A model generated the notes under the pieces. It saw nothing but the letters and a program-made list of their open reading frames with translations. It made no database searches and had not been told where the DNA came from. Below, piece by piece: positions 1-10,190 of a stretch of DNA of 64,000 bases; position 1 is the stretch's first letter, and each line of letters begins with the position of its first letter. The position numbers were made by a program, and so were the translations under genes. This DNA comes from Solobacterium sp. (GTDB taxonomy: Bacteria > Bacillota_I > Bacilli_A > Erysipelotrichales > Erysipelotrichaceae), in assembly GCA_024693325.1 (NCBI GenBank), contig JAILLA010000016.1:27760-91759 (forward strand), read 5' to 3'.

Positions 1-1
1 T

Positions 2-928
2 ACGGCGGATGCCGTATTCGCAGCACAGGCAGGCAGTGATGCCCAGCTGAACGCAACGGAGATCTTTGCGGACCACAATACCATCCGTTTCCTCAACAGC
101 AGCGGTATCGACCATAGTTATGATACGTATTCCGTATTCTGTGAGACGATCCCGAGCTATGACGGGGAGAAGGAAGATGTTGAGCTGTATTACAGCAGAT
201 ACGCGGATATTTCCGATCCTGCGGAATTTACAGAAACAGTCGGTACGGCATTGTCCAATGTCCGCTACAGATATGATGCAGTGAAGCTGGAAGATGTCAC
301 CATTCCCGAGAACTGCCTGGTTGCAGTACAGGGCGACATGCTGAGAAACATCATGACGAACTTTGCACAGGAACTGTCCTACAGCAGGCAGTACTACAAG
401 ATGAGCCACAGCAAACTGAATGATCAGATCTCCGCTGTACCGTTTGACATGATCCTGAAAGGACAGGAAGAAGGCATCTGCGGTTCTTCACCGGTAGACC
501 CTAATGGTATCGCTCTGAAATATACAAAAGTCATTGACCAGGGCAGGGCTTCTGCTTTCTGGGGTGACCAGCGCTTCGGTTACTACCTGAAGGAAGAACA
601 TATTACCGGTTCCTATCCGGTTGCCTGTGTACAGAACTATCCGGTGATCTCTGAGGAAGATCAGAAGAGACCGGTGCTGTACCTGATGAACTTCTCCGCA
701 CCGCAGCTGGAATCCTCCAGCGGTTACTTTGGAGGAGAAGTACGTCTGGCTCTGCTGGTGGAAGGAGACAAGGTAACTCCTGTTACAGGTTTCTCTGTCA
801 GCGGCAATATCTATGAAGCAGTGAATACTGCAAGGTTCTCTGAAGAGACAGCTTCTGTCAGCGCGAAAGGCAGAATGTCATTCAAAGGACCGAAGTACAT
901 GTACTTTGATCAGCTGAAGCTGCATTGA
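2..928 (+). CDS. TldD/PmbA family metallopeptidase-like protein, C-terminal part (5' truncated by window edge)
   Basis: Frame 2 is open from base 2 (TADAVFAAQAGSDAQ...NSSGIDHSYDTY). C-terminal motif GGEVRLALLVEGDKVTPVTGFSVSGNIYEA is typical of TldD/PmbA. Confidence 0.8.
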   Translation, partial: TADAVFAAQAGSDAQLNATEIFADHNTIRFLNSSGIDHSYDTYSVFCETIPSYDGEKEDVELYYSRYADISDPAEFTETVGTALSNVRYRYDAVKLEDVTIPENCLVAVQGDMLRNIMTNFAQELSYSRQYYKMSHSKLNDQISAVPFDMILKGQEEGICGSSPVDPNGIALKYTKVIDQGRASAFWGDQRFGYYLKEEHITGSYPVACVQNYPVISEEDQKRPVLYLMNFSAPQLESSSGYFGGEVRLALLVEGDKVTPVTGFSVSGNIYEAVNTARFSEETASVSAKGRMSFKGPKYMYFDQLKLH

Positions 929-939
929 TGATGAAAATG

Positions 940-978
940 ATCAGGCTTTCCGGATACCGGGGAGCCTGATTTCTTTTT
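940..978 (+). terminator. Rho-independent terminator
   Basis: ATCAGGCT...AGCCTGAT stem followed by TTCTTTTT, 12 nt after the preceding stop. Confidence 0.75.
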
Positions 979-1042
979 CCGTTTATTTTTATCAGTTGAA
1001 TCAGTACTGTATTGTCAGTATAAAAATCTTGTCTTTATACCA

Positions 1043-1157
1043 GTCGAAGATATACCGCTCAGAAAGATCTGGCTTGTATAAAAAGACACCGGAATATCAT
1101 CCGGCGCTGAATGAGTTCATTAATTTTGTAAAAGACTATTTTCAGATGGGACTATAG
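1043..1157 (+). pseudogene. Relic of a LysR-type regulator C-terminus (frameshifted)
   Basis: Frame A gives VEDIPLRKIWLV then stop; a frame change gives YKKTPEYHPALNEFINFVKDYFQMGL*. This resembles the C-terminal end of LysR effector domains. Confidence 0.4.
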
Positions 1158-1217
1158 AAATAAACAAACCAGACAGAAGAGATAAAACCATACACATGCA
1201 GAACAGATCCCTTGTGT

Positions 1218-1973
1218 TCATACAGAGAAGATGCTGTCATAGTTCTTAGCTGTGGCTCTGGAGAGTTCTTCTAAAGCTACACCCTTGAGTTCTGCGATCT
1301 TACGGTAGATGGCAATGACATCAGTTGGGTCATGCCGTTTACCTATAATAGGACTCTGGTAAGGTGCGTCAGTCTCTATCATCAGATGATCCAGGGGAAC
1401 AGCCTTGACTGCTTCCATGGGTCTTTTTGCATTCGGGAAGAGAACACTGGCACCGAAAGAGATCATCCATCCTGCTTTGACGTATTCATTTGCTGTTTCA
1501 GGGGATCCGCTGAAGCTGTGCAGGACTCCTTTTACAGGATACTTCTTAAGGATCAACTGTGTATCCAGTACCGCTTTGCGGGAATGGATATTGACAGGCA
1601 GATGCATTTCACATGCCAGTTCCAGATGCTTTTCAAAGAACTGTTTCTGGAGTTCTTTTGTGTGTTTATGGGATGCATAATCAAGCCCTGTCTCTCCGAT
1701 CATATCCGGTCGGATCTGTTTCATCTGTTCCGCGAACCGATCAAAACGATCCAGGGTATCTGTTGTCCGCAGAGCCTGCGGATGGATGGCACAGGCAAAC
1801 TTAAAACCGGGTATCGTATCCTTGAGGCCAGATACCTCTCTGTAATCATGTTCACTGCAGCAGATCAGGATCACTCTGTTCAATCCAGCTTCCAGCATAT
1901 CTTTGATCATTTCTTCTCTGTCCTCAGAGAACTGTCTGTTCCCCAGATGACAATGCGCATCAATGTAATCCAT
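1218..1973 (-). CDS. tatD: TatD family hydrolase (DNase)
   Basis: MDYIDAHCHLGNRQF start, IGETGLDYA, HSFSGS, IETDAPYQSP motifs. Confidence 0.92.
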   Translation of the reverse strand: MDYIDAHCHLGNRQFSEDREEMIKDMLEAGLNRVILICCSEHDYREVSGLKDTIPGFKFACAIHPQALRTTDTLDRFDRFAEQMKQIRPDMIGETGLDYASHKHTKELQKQFFEKHLELACEMHLPVNIHSRKAVLDTQLILKKYPVKGVLHSFSGSPETANEYVKAGWMISFGASVLFPNAKRPMEAVKAVPLDHLMIETDAPYQSPIIGKRHDPTDVIAIYRKIAELKGVALEELSRATAKNYDSIFSV

Positions 1974-2028
1974 ATCCCTATTATGACAGAAAAACGGACC
2001 GCTGTATGGATACAGCGATCCGCTTCTA

Positions 2029-2748
2029 TTACTGTTTTGCTTTCCTGCCTGAGAGTACTTTCAGTACTTCAGCAATTACTATGAATGCCAGACCAAGCCA
2101 GTAAGCAAGGTTCCTGATCGGCAGTAATGGAGCTATCACATAACCTAGGGCATGTGTACTGAGGTACTTTGACAGCATATCTGTTTCCGGTTCCTTCCTG
2201 CCGAGCTTCCTGACCAGCATCCTGGTCAGTGCGAAGATCAGGCCGGAACGAGCCTGGAGTTCTTTTGTGATCTGGATGAACAGGACCACGCTGACAAAGG
2301 AATGGCGGAACAGTCCTGAACCTGACAGCAGACGTGACAGGATCAGTGCTGTACCGAAGCCTGCGGCTTCGGCAGAGAGTACTGCATAATCGCTTGAAAT
2401 CAGGTCCTTCAGTGTTTTGAAGTAGGGGATCACTCCGATCAGTTTGTCCTTGAGGATCGTACCGCATGAGGACAGACGTTCTTTCATGGGAAGCTTTGAG
2501 AAGAACAGGACAATGATCATCTGTTCAAAGAACACATAGATGATCGCTCTTGCGGCAGCCCCGCAGATCATGCCCAGGAAGCCTCCTCCGGTAATACCGG
2601 ACAGGGCACCTGTCAGGTAATACAGGGGATAGAAGAATACCGGCTGGTATCCGTATACTGCAGGCAGTTCCAGCAGGATCCAGATAGCTGTCATCAGCAG
2701 CAATGGCTTCCAGTGTTCTTTCATGTATCTGGAAAGGATGGCTGTCAT
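2029..2748 (-). CDS. Multi-pass membrane protein of unknown function
   Basis: 239 aa ORF with several hydrophobic segments. Overlaps the stop of the upstream ORF (translational coupling). Confidence 0.7.
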   Translation of the reverse strand: MTAILSRYMKEHWKPLLLMTAIWILLELPAVYGYQPVFFYPLYYLTGALSGITGGGFLGMICGAAARAIIYVFFEQMIIVLFFSKLPMKERLSSCGTILKDKLIGVIPYFKTLKDLISSDYAVLSAEAAGFGTALILSRLLSGSGLFRHSFVSVVLFIQITKELQARSGLIFALTRMLVRKLGRKEPETDMLSKYLSTHALGYVIAPLLPIRNLAYWLGLAFIVIAEVLKVLSGRKAKQ

Positions 2749-4439
2749 GACAGTTTCTCCTTTCCGCTGTTTTTCAGCTGATAGGTGTCTTTACCGTTTT
2801 CATCGCGAAGAACTTCATATTCATTTTCCTTCAGTTCCGTTTCCCTTGCGCTTCCGGGAACAGCACCTTCATTAACCAGGAAGACCTTTGTTTCACCGTT
2901 GTCTTTCTTTGTATGGATACCGGGTATCCTGACTTTGACATTGGTGAGCTTTGTCGCAAGGACTGCCTTGTCCTTTACGGAAAGGGCACTGACACGCAGT
3001 GTCGCATGGAAGTCTTCCGAAACAGGTCCGCAGAGAATGTTCAGTCTGGCTTCAGCATTGCCTCCGGCACATTCAGCCATGAGATTCTCCAGCCGCTTGT
3101 TCAGTTCCTTATCGGGATCAGGCAGGACTGTGACCAGCCAGGTGACCATGGCTTCATCCGTTCCTTCCAATGTTACCGGTACGGAAACAGGTCTGCCGCA
3201 TCCGGCCAGGATGTCGGGGATACTGTCTCCGTCATTGACCGTCAGTGTACCGGAAGCTTTTGTTTTCTTTGTTGAACCGGAAGCTGCAGAGGCTGCACCG
3301 GATGAAGCTGAAGAGATCAGGGCTGCACCTGCGGCAGTCAGTGCCGCAAGTACCGCAATACCGAGAACACTGAGAATGTTTCCGGGACCTTTCCTGACAA
3401 GGCTTCCCTTTGTCAGGGTGACCTTTGTTTTTCCTGCTCCTGGAGAAGGTTTCTGTTTTTCCGTTTCCTGGTTCTTGGGGTTCAAGAGTCTGTTTAACCT
3501 CGAATTGTTTTTCTCCAGCTGTTCATCATTCTGCTGCATGGGTTCAGTATAATCAAAGCCGTCTGTCGGCAGTGAATCACGGGGATACAGGTCAGAACCC
3601 ACCAGAACGACTGCAGGGGTATGGTAATACAGTCCTGCAGGTCCGTTATAGTTTTCGTATTCCTGGATCACTGCGGAACTGACATTCTGTGTGTCTTCAC
3701 CGACACTGATCGTCCATACTGTGTCTTCCAGTACGAAATCAAATGCGGTGCTGTCTGCCAGGGGATCTGCGTTCTTCTCTTCATACTGGCAGCTGGAACA
3801 TGTATACTCTGACAGATCATTCAGCATGATCAGGGAAGCACGGGCTTTGGCAGTGATTGTGATCACTGCCCGTTCATTCTTTTCAACGTTCTTGTTAATG
3901 ATCTCGTCGTCCGGTTTCTTTTCCAGACTGCTGTCCGCGATCTTTGTTCCGATCCCGGTAAATGTCAGTGTGACATTTGCGGAAGTGTCAGACAGGTCTG
4001 TATCAAACCCGAAGTCGGAAACTTCCAGAAACTGGCTGATGACCTGGAGTTCATAGATGCCTTTTCCGTCCGCATGGACAGCCTTCATTCTGCCGCCTTC
4101 TTCAAAATGCGTGGTAAAGAAGGGAGTCGTCAGTTTAGCAGGTGAAGCCAGTTTAAAGGAAAAACGTTCTCCCGGATGTGCAGTAAATACATGGTCATCC
4201 GGTGAACCGACACCGGGACCTGACAGTTCTGTCATGACGCTGGCACATTTTCCGTTCGAGTCAGAAGTCATCGTATCGGTGAATGTCACTTCTTTTGGAT
4301 ACTTCCCGGATAAAATACTGAAATACTCCGGACCGTTTACTTCCATGCCTCCGGCACAGACCGGAATGACGCATGTAAAGAACATGGCCAGGAATAACAG
4401 AAACACAAAGCGTTTCCGTATCATATGCATTGCGTCCAT
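2745..4439 (-). CDS. Secreted/membrane-anchored protein of unknown function
   Basis: Start placed at 4439 (MDAMHMIRKRFVFLLFLAMFFTCVIPVCA signal peptide, GGAGG RBS) rather than the ORF-track start. Internal Ala/Gly-rich hydrophobic segment. Confidence 0.75.
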   Translation of the reverse strand: MDAMHMIRKRFVFLLFLAMFFTCVIPVCAGGMEVNGPEYFSILSGKYPKEVTFTDTMTSDSNGKCASVMTELSGPGVGSPDDHVFTAHPGERFSFKLASPAKLTTPFFTTHFEEGGRMKAVHADGKGIYELQVISQFLEVSDFGFDTDLSDTSANVTLTFTGIGTKIADSSLEKKPDDEIINKNVEKNERAVITITAKARASLIMLNDLSEYTCSSCQYEEKNADPLADSTAFDFVLEDTVWTISVGEDTQNVSSAVIQEYENYNGPAGLYYHTPAVVLVGSDLYPRDSLPTDGFDYTEPMQQNDEQLEKNNSRLNRLLNPKNQETEKQKPSPGAGKTKVTLTKGSLVRKGPGNILSVLGIAVLAALTAAGAALISSASSGAASAASGSTKKTKASGTLTVNDGDSIPDILAGCGRPVSVPVTLEGTDEAMVTWLVTVLPDPDKELNKRLENLMAECAGGNAEARLNILCGPVSEDFHATLRVSALSVKDKAVLATKLTNVKVRIPGIHTKKDNGETKVFLVNEGAVPGSARETELKENEYEVLRDENGKDTYQLKNSGKEKLS

Positions 4440-4739
4440 ATGATATCCTCCGTTCAACTGTTTTTCATCATACCACAAAGGAATCACTGACTGCCGCAGG
4501 TGCGGCAGACAAAGTATTTTCCTGCATTCCCTTTGACAATTTCTGTGAAAACGTTTTCCTGCCGCTTCATTGACTGACACATAGGACATGAGCAGAAAAA
4601 GATACGTTTGGAATGACTGTAGAACAACGGAAAACATAGTATGATGAGTAGCGTAAGAGTGTGTACTGTTTTCTTCACTGCATGCAATGCAGGAAGAACA
4701 CATGGTATACAGACAAAGAAACTAATAAGGAGCTTGTGT

Positions 4740-6425
4740 ATGAAGCGTTTAGCAGCATTATTAATGCCATTGCTGTTGCTGGCCGGATGTGCTGAAAGCA
4801 CTGCACCTGCTGTGCCTTCAACAGCACCGGAAGTGCCCTCAGCAGAACCGGAACAGACAGATGACATCTATATTTTCTATACATCTGATGTTCACTGCGG
4901 AGTAGATGAGAACCTGACTCTTCCTGCATTGAAGGCACTTGTAGAAGATACCAGGAAAGAACATGAATATGTTGCCTTGGTAGACCTGGGTGACTTTGCG
5001 TCAGGCGGTACACTTGGATCTTTGTCTTCCGGTGAGATCATTGTCAATCTGATGAATAAGATGGGGTATGATGTGTCAACAGTCGGAAACCATGAGTTTG
5101 ATTACGGCATGCCTCAGCTGAAGAGACTGATCGGTATGGCGGCATTCCCGTTTGTCGCAGCCAATGTACGTTACACAGGAACAGAAGGAAATGTATTTGC
5201 GGATGTTCCGGAGTATTTTATCAAAGATTACGGCTCTGTCAGAGTCGGGTTCATCGGTGTACTGACACCGGCATCCATCACGACTTCAACACCTGCCAAC
5301 TTTATGGAAAACGGTGAGTTTGTGTATAACTTCTATGACGGCAATGAGGGTAAGGAACTGACAGAGAAGATCCAGAACTCAGTTGATGAGATGCGCGGAA
5401 ACGGAGCAGACTACGTCATCGCTTTAACACATCTTGGATCGATCGAAGCCATTGCGCCGTATGACTCCATCTCACTGATCCATAATACGACCGGGATCGA
5501 TGCTGTGCTGGACGGACATTCCCATTCCGTGATCGTCGGAGATATGTATCCGAACAAAGATGGTGAGGATGTGCTGCTTTCTTCTGTCGGTACAAAGATG
5601 GAGAATGCCGGAGAACTGATCATCGGAAAAGACGGTACACTGACATCGATGCTGATATCGGAATATGACCGGGAAGATGAAACGGTCAGAAAAGCACTGG
5701 ACGAAGCTCAGGAAGAACTGAACGGTATCCTTTCAGAAAAGGTGGGTGAAGTACCGTTTACGCTGTCGATCAAAGATGAGAACGGACTTCGTTTAGTCAG
5801 AAACAGGGAAGCACCGTTAGGCAACCTCAGTGCTGATGCGATCAGGGAATACATGGATACAGACGTGGCTGTCGTCAATGGCGGTGAAGTCCGTGCAAAC
5901 ATTGATGAAGGTGATGTGACAATGGAAGACCTGCTGAATGTTATGCCGTTCCAGAGTCTGCTTTCCTCCTGTTACTGTACAGGTCAGCAGATCATTGATG
6001 TGCTGGAATATGCCTCTAAAGAGACACAAGGTATTGCCAATTTTGACGGAAACCCGGTAGGGGAATTCGGCGGATTCCTGCAGGTATCAGGTCTGAAGTT
6101 TACGATCGATACTTCGATCGATACACCTGTACTCCTGAATGAGAAAAATATGTTTGCAGGATTTGAAGGTGAAAGAAGAGTCCGAGATGTACAGATAATG
6201 AAAAACGGAGAATACGTACCGATCGATCCGGAGGCAGTCTATACATTGTCATCAGTCGACTACGTCATCTATCAAGGCGGAGACGGTAATACAATGCTTT
6301 CGGAATGTGAACCGATCGTAGAAGCAGGTCCTGCAGACCTGGTAGCACTGATCGAATACTTCAAGATACATGATACGATTCCTGAAACATACCAACAGAC
6401 AGAGGGACGTATTACTGTTAAGTAG
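4740..6425 (+). CDS. 5'-nucleotidase/bifunctional UDP-sugar hydrolase-like lipoprotein
   Basis: Lipobox MKRLAALLMPLLLLAGC; metallophosphatase motifs TSDVHCG, DLGDF, GNHEFD, LTHLG, DGHSHS; C-terminal 5_nucleotid_C motifs. Confidence 0.9.
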   Translation: MKRLAALLMPLLLLAGCAESTAPAVPSTAPEVPSAEPEQTDDIYIFYTSDVHCGVDENLTLPALKALVEDTRKEHEYVALVDLGDFASGGTLGSLSSGEIIVNLMNKMGYDVSTVGNHEFDYGMPQLKRLIGMAAFPFVAANVRYTGTEGNVFADVPEYFIKDYGSVRVGFIGVLTPASITTSTPANFMENGEFVYNFYDGNEGKELTEKIQNSVDEMRGNGADYVIALTHLGSIEAIAPYDSISLIHNTTGIDAVLDGHSHSVIVGDMYPNKDGEDVLLSSVGTKMENAGELIIGKDGTLTSMLISEYDREDETVRKALDEAQEELNGILSEKVGEVPFTLSIKDENGLRLVRNREAPLGNLSADAIREYMDTDVAVVNGGEVRANIDEGDVTMEDLLNVMPFQSLLSSCYCTGQQIIDVLEYASKETQGIANFDGNPVGEFGGFLQVSGLKFTIDTSIDTPVLLNEKNMFAGFEGERRVRDVQIMKNGEYVPIDPEAVYTLSSVDYVIYQGGDGNTMLSECEPIVEAGPADLVALIEYFKIHDTIPETYQQTEGRITVK

Positions 6426-6456
6426 TAATAATAATTATACATAACACTAAGAACAG

Positions 6457-6484
6457 CCGGCTGTGGGAATACAGTCGGTTTTTA
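6457..6484 (+). terminator. Putative Rho-independent terminator
   Basis: CCGGCTGT...ACAGTCGG then T-run, about 30 nt after the nucleotidase stop. Confidence 0.65.
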
Positions 6485-6876
6485 ATATAAGAACAATAAG
6501 CTGGCATGTTTTTTGTTATATGAGTTTTACTAATATTCAATTGTGGAATCTGATGATTTTATTATGTGATCCTTTCGAGAAAGGGAAAATGGATCCCATA
6601 AAATTGGATAACAAAATGTTTCATTATTTGAAAAGAATAGGGGGTTTTGAGCGCTTCATTGACATTAATACGTTTTTAAAATGACCATCAGAATACTCTA
6701 ATGGTAAAGTATTATTATATAAGTCTGAAATGTAAACATACTTTGACATTCTGCTATCCATTTGAAAATGAAATACATCAAAAAAAAGAATATTTTCGTT
6801 TTAATGTAATGATTGATGATGAGTTCAGACTGGTATATCTGACATATAGAAATATAACTGCTGGAGGTTACCTGAT

Positions 6877-8121
6877 ATGGGATTAAACTTTATAGATTTA
6901 TTTGCAGGAGCTGGTGGTCTTTCTGAAGGTTTTGTGTCAGCAGGTTATAATCCTGTAGCACATGTTGAAATGTTGGAAGATGCATGTATGACTCTTAAAA
7001 CAAGGGAATGCTTCCATTATTTGAAGTCTATTGGTAAAGAAGCTTTATATAAAAATTATCTATGCCATGGAATAACACAAGATGAATTATACTCATTAGT
7101 TCCAGACGCTGTTACTGATAAAGTGCTACAACGGACAATGAGTCTAGATACGATGTTTGATCTGTTTAGTGATATTAATCGGTTGATGAAAACATCAAAA
7201 GTTCAGAAGATTGATTTAATCATAGGAGGACCTCCATGCCAAGCATATTCATTGGTTGGAAGATCTAGGAAGGGAGAGACAATAGTAAATGATCCCCGAA
7301 ATTTCTTGTATAAGATTTATCTGGAAGTACTTAACGAGTATAAGCCAAAACTATTTGTTTTTGAAAATGTTCCTGGCCTGCTAACAGCCAATAGAGGTAG
7401 ATATTTTGAAGATATCAAACAAGCCTTCAGGGATGCTGGATATGTTATTGACTATCGTATTGTAAATGCACGTGACTTCGGAGTGTTACAGAACAGAAAA
7501 AGAGTAATCCTCATCGGATGGAGAGAGGATGTACAAGAAGAGTATCCAGTTTTCGAAAAGATTGATTCTCCACATTATGTAAGAGAAATACTAGAAGATC
7601 TTCCACCACTACAAGCAGGTGAAGAGAATAATCGCTATTCAACCGTTTTGATAAATGATTATTTAAAAACAACTGGAATAAGAAAAGAAGATGACATATT
7701 AACTTGGCATGTTTCAAGACCAAATTCAAAACGGGATCGCGAGATTTACAAACTGGTTATTTCAGCATGGGATAATGGTAAACAAAGACTTAAGTATAAT
7801 GATCTTCCAGAAGAGTTATGTACTCATAGGAATCGGAGTTCTTTCCTGGATAGATTTAAGGTTGTTGCAGCTGATTTATCTGCAAGTCAGACAATGACGG
7901 CACATATCTCAAAAGATGGTCACTATTTTATCCATCCGGATATATCACAGGCCAGGTCAATTTCAGTAAGGGAGGCAGCACGTATTCAGTCATTTCCGGA
8001 TGATTACTATTTTGAAGGCTCAAGGACGACGGCCTATATGCAGATAGGCAACGCCGTGCCAGTCCTGATGGCAAAAGGAATTGCTGTAAGTCTTAGGAAA
8101 GCATTGGAGGTTCAGAAATGA
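6877..8121 (+). CDS. DNA (cytosine-5) methyltransferase, DrmMII-like position
   Basis: FIDLFAGAGGLSEGF (motif I), GGPPCQAYS (IV), FENVPG (VI), QNRKRVILIG (VIII), RIQSFPDDY and QIGNAVPV (IX/X). Confidence 0.95.
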   Translation: MGLNFIDLFAGAGGLSEGFVSAGYNPVAHVEMLEDACMTLKTRECFHYLKSIGKEALYKNYLCHGITQDELYSLVPDAVTDKVLQRTMSLDTMFDLFSDINRLMKTSKVQKIDLIIGGPPCQAYSLVGRSRKGETIVNDPRNFLYKIYLEVLNEYKPKLFVFENVPGLLTANRGRYFEDIKQAFRDAGYVIDYRIVNARDFGVLQNRKRVILIGWREDVQEEYPVFEKIDSPHYVREILEDLPPLQAGEENNRYSTVLINDYLKTTGIRKEDDILTWHVSRPNSKRDREIYKLVISAWDNGKQRLKYNDLPEELCTHRNRSSFLDRFKVVAADLSASQTMTAHISKDGHYFIHPDISQARSISVREAARIQSFPDDYYFEGSRTTAYMQIGNAVPVLMAKGIAVSLRKALEVQK

Positions 8122-10169
8122 GTAAAGAATTAACCATCACTGAGTTCTATAAAACAATTAATGAAGAGATCCAGATGGCCAGAGATACAGAAACATTTGG
8201 CTGGGAAGATCAAGACTTTTTCACTGCGGTGATACTTGATTATCTGGAAGAAGTCGGTGAAGTAGAGGATCCTATAATTTGTCCATTCCGGGGATATGGG
8301 TTGCAACTAAATGCTTACAGTATTTCAGAAGATTATGAGAATGTTGAGATTTATGTAAGTATCTATAAACCAGACGACTCAATTCAATCTGTTTCAAGAA
8401 CTGATATAGATGCTGCAATAAAGCGAGCTATTCAATTGTACCGGAAGGCAACAAATGATTTGTTTGAATCATTTGAAAAAGACAGTGACACATATGAATT
8501 TGCAATTTCACTACATAATCACTGTGATGACATCAAAAAGGTGAAGATTATTGCACTGACAAACGGCCTTGTCAAATCAATAGACTTAAAAAACCTTGAT
8601 CTATCTGGAGTTGAAATATCTTTCTCAGTATGGGATATGGATCGACTTTACAGATGTTTCATTTCTGGAAAGATGAGGGAAACAATTGAAATTGACTTTC
8701 TTAAGGAATATAACATTTCAATACCATGTATAGAGAACAAAACATCTGATAAGTACAGTGTATACCTTGCTATTATAAGCGGTGAATTGCTGGCCTCCAT
8801 CTATGAGACCCATGGACCAAGATTGTTGGAAAGGAACGTACGATCATTTCTTCAGGTCAAAGGTGCAGTTAATAAAGGTATACGGGATACTCTACGTGAT
8901 GAACCGGATATGTTCCTTGCATATAATAACGGTATTTCAGTAACTGCTGAGGAAGTTGAAATTAGTAGAGATGAAAATGGTAAACCGTCAATTTGCAGAA
9001 TTCGTGACATGCAGATTGTAAATGGCGGTCAGACAACAGCCTCCATTTATAATGCTTGGAAAGATAAAAAAATCAATGCGGATTTATCTAAAGTTTTTGT
9101 ACAGATGAAATTATCAGTCATAGATAATATAGAAGATATGAATACAATAGTACCGAAAATATCTGCTTTTGCTAACACACAAAATAAGATACAAATGGCA
9201 GATTTCTCTGCTAATGACCCTTATCACCGGAAAATAGAAGAGCTTTCCAGGATTACATGGGCTCCGTCTATCAGTGGTTCTAAACCGATGAACTGGTTTT
9301 ATGAACGCGCTAGGGGTCAGTATGCGGACATGCTTTCAAAGGAAACAACAACTTTGCGCAGAAAAGAGTTCAAGAACACACATCCTCTATTTACAAAAAC
9401 AGATCTTGCGAAATATGAAAATTCCTGGGATCAATTACCATATCAGGTAAGTGAAGGAGCGCAAAAGAATTTCAAGAAATTTACTCTCAAACTGAAGGAT
9501 AGGGGTAATTTTATCCCGGATATTTCATATTATCAGCGTCTAATTGCAAAAGCTATTCTTTTCCGGCGTACTGAAAAATTGGTTCAGCTACAGCAATATG
9601 GTGGATATAGAGCCAATATTGTCACTTACACAATTGCTTACCTTTCCTATGTGACTGGCCAGAGAATTGACCTTGAAAGAATCTGGAAAGAGCAGGCAAC
9701 TACACCAGCTCTGGACGAGAATATTATCAGTATTTCCCGTTTTGTACATGATATTATAACTAACCCTCCAGGGGGTGCAAATGTCAGTGAGTGGTGTAAA
9801 AAAACAAAGTGTTGGGAAACTGTTAGAGATTATAAATATTGCATTACGGATGATCTTGAACAGCAACTGATAAATATGGCAAACCCGAAACAGGTAGTTT
9901 CAAATTCAGACCAGGCATCGAGATCTTCTCTTAATGAGGCGTCGGAAGAGGAAAGACTGCTTATTACCCGTGCCAGGGAGATACCGGCCAAAACATGGTA
10001 CGCCCTTTCCCGATGGGCAAAAGAAACAGATAATTTCCAAGGTTGGCAAAGGAGTATTGTATTCTCTGTGGGGCAGTTAATTGCAAGAGGAAAAACACCG
10101 TCATTCAAACAAGCAAATCAAGCTCTGATTGTATATGATGAAGCAATTAACAAAGGATTCAAATTATAA
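8118..10169 (+). CDS. AIPR (abortive infection phage resistance) family protein
   Basis: Overlaps methyltransferase stop (ATGA). Core RNVRSFLQVKGAVNKGIRDTL...MFLAYNNGISVTAEEV...IVNGGQTTASIY is characteristic of AIPR. Confidence 0.88.
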   Translation: MSKELTITEFYKTINEEIQMARDTETFGWEDQDFFTAVILDYLEEVGEVEDPIICPFRGYGLQLNAYSISEDYENVEIYVSIYKPDDSIQSVSRTDIDAAIKRAIQLYRKATNDLFESFEKDSDTYEFAISLHNHCDDIKKVKIIALTNGLVKSIDLKNLDLSGVEISFSVWDMDRLYRCFISGKMRETIEIDFLKEYNISIPCIENKTSDKYSVYLAIISGELLASIYETHGPRLLERNVRSFLQVKGAVNKGIRDTLRDEPDMFLAYNNGISVTAEEVEISRDENGKPSICRIRDMQIVNGGQTTASIYNAWKDKKINADLSKVFVQMKLSVIDNIEDMNTIVPKISAFANTQNKIQMADFSANDPYHRKIEELSRITWAPSISGSKPMNWFYERARGQYADMLSKETTTLRRKEFKNTHPLFTKTDLAKYENSWDQLPYQVSEGAQKNFKKFTLKLKDRGNFIPDISYYQRLIAKAILFRRTEKLVQLQQYGGYRANIVTYTIAYLSYVTGQRIDLERIWKEQATTPALDENIISISRFVHDIITNPPGGANVSEWCKKTKCWETVRDYKYCITDDLEQQLINMANPKQVVSNSDQASRSSLNEASEEERLLITRAREIPAKTWYALSRWAKETDNFQGWQRSIVFSVGQLIARGKTPSFKQANQALIVYDEAINKGFKL

Positions 10170-10190
10170 TAACTGAAGGAATTGTACATT

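Noticed and set aside
1332-3552. Plus-strand ORFs of 250-255 aa (1332..2084, 2785..3552)
   Set aside because: Antisense to tatD and the secreted-protein gene; low-complexity Ser/Phe-rich translations typical of shadow ORFs.
4484-4867. Minus-strand 127-aa ORF ending in CPMC...CRTC zinc-ribbon-like residues
   Set aside because: Overlaps the signal-peptide coding region of the 5'-nucleotidase and lacks a clear start. Only the last ~40 residues look protein-like.
6463-6886. Small ORFs (73 and 61 aa) upstream of the C5-MTase
   Set aside because: No convincing RBS or family similarity; the second overlaps the MTase start. Possibly decayed sequence.
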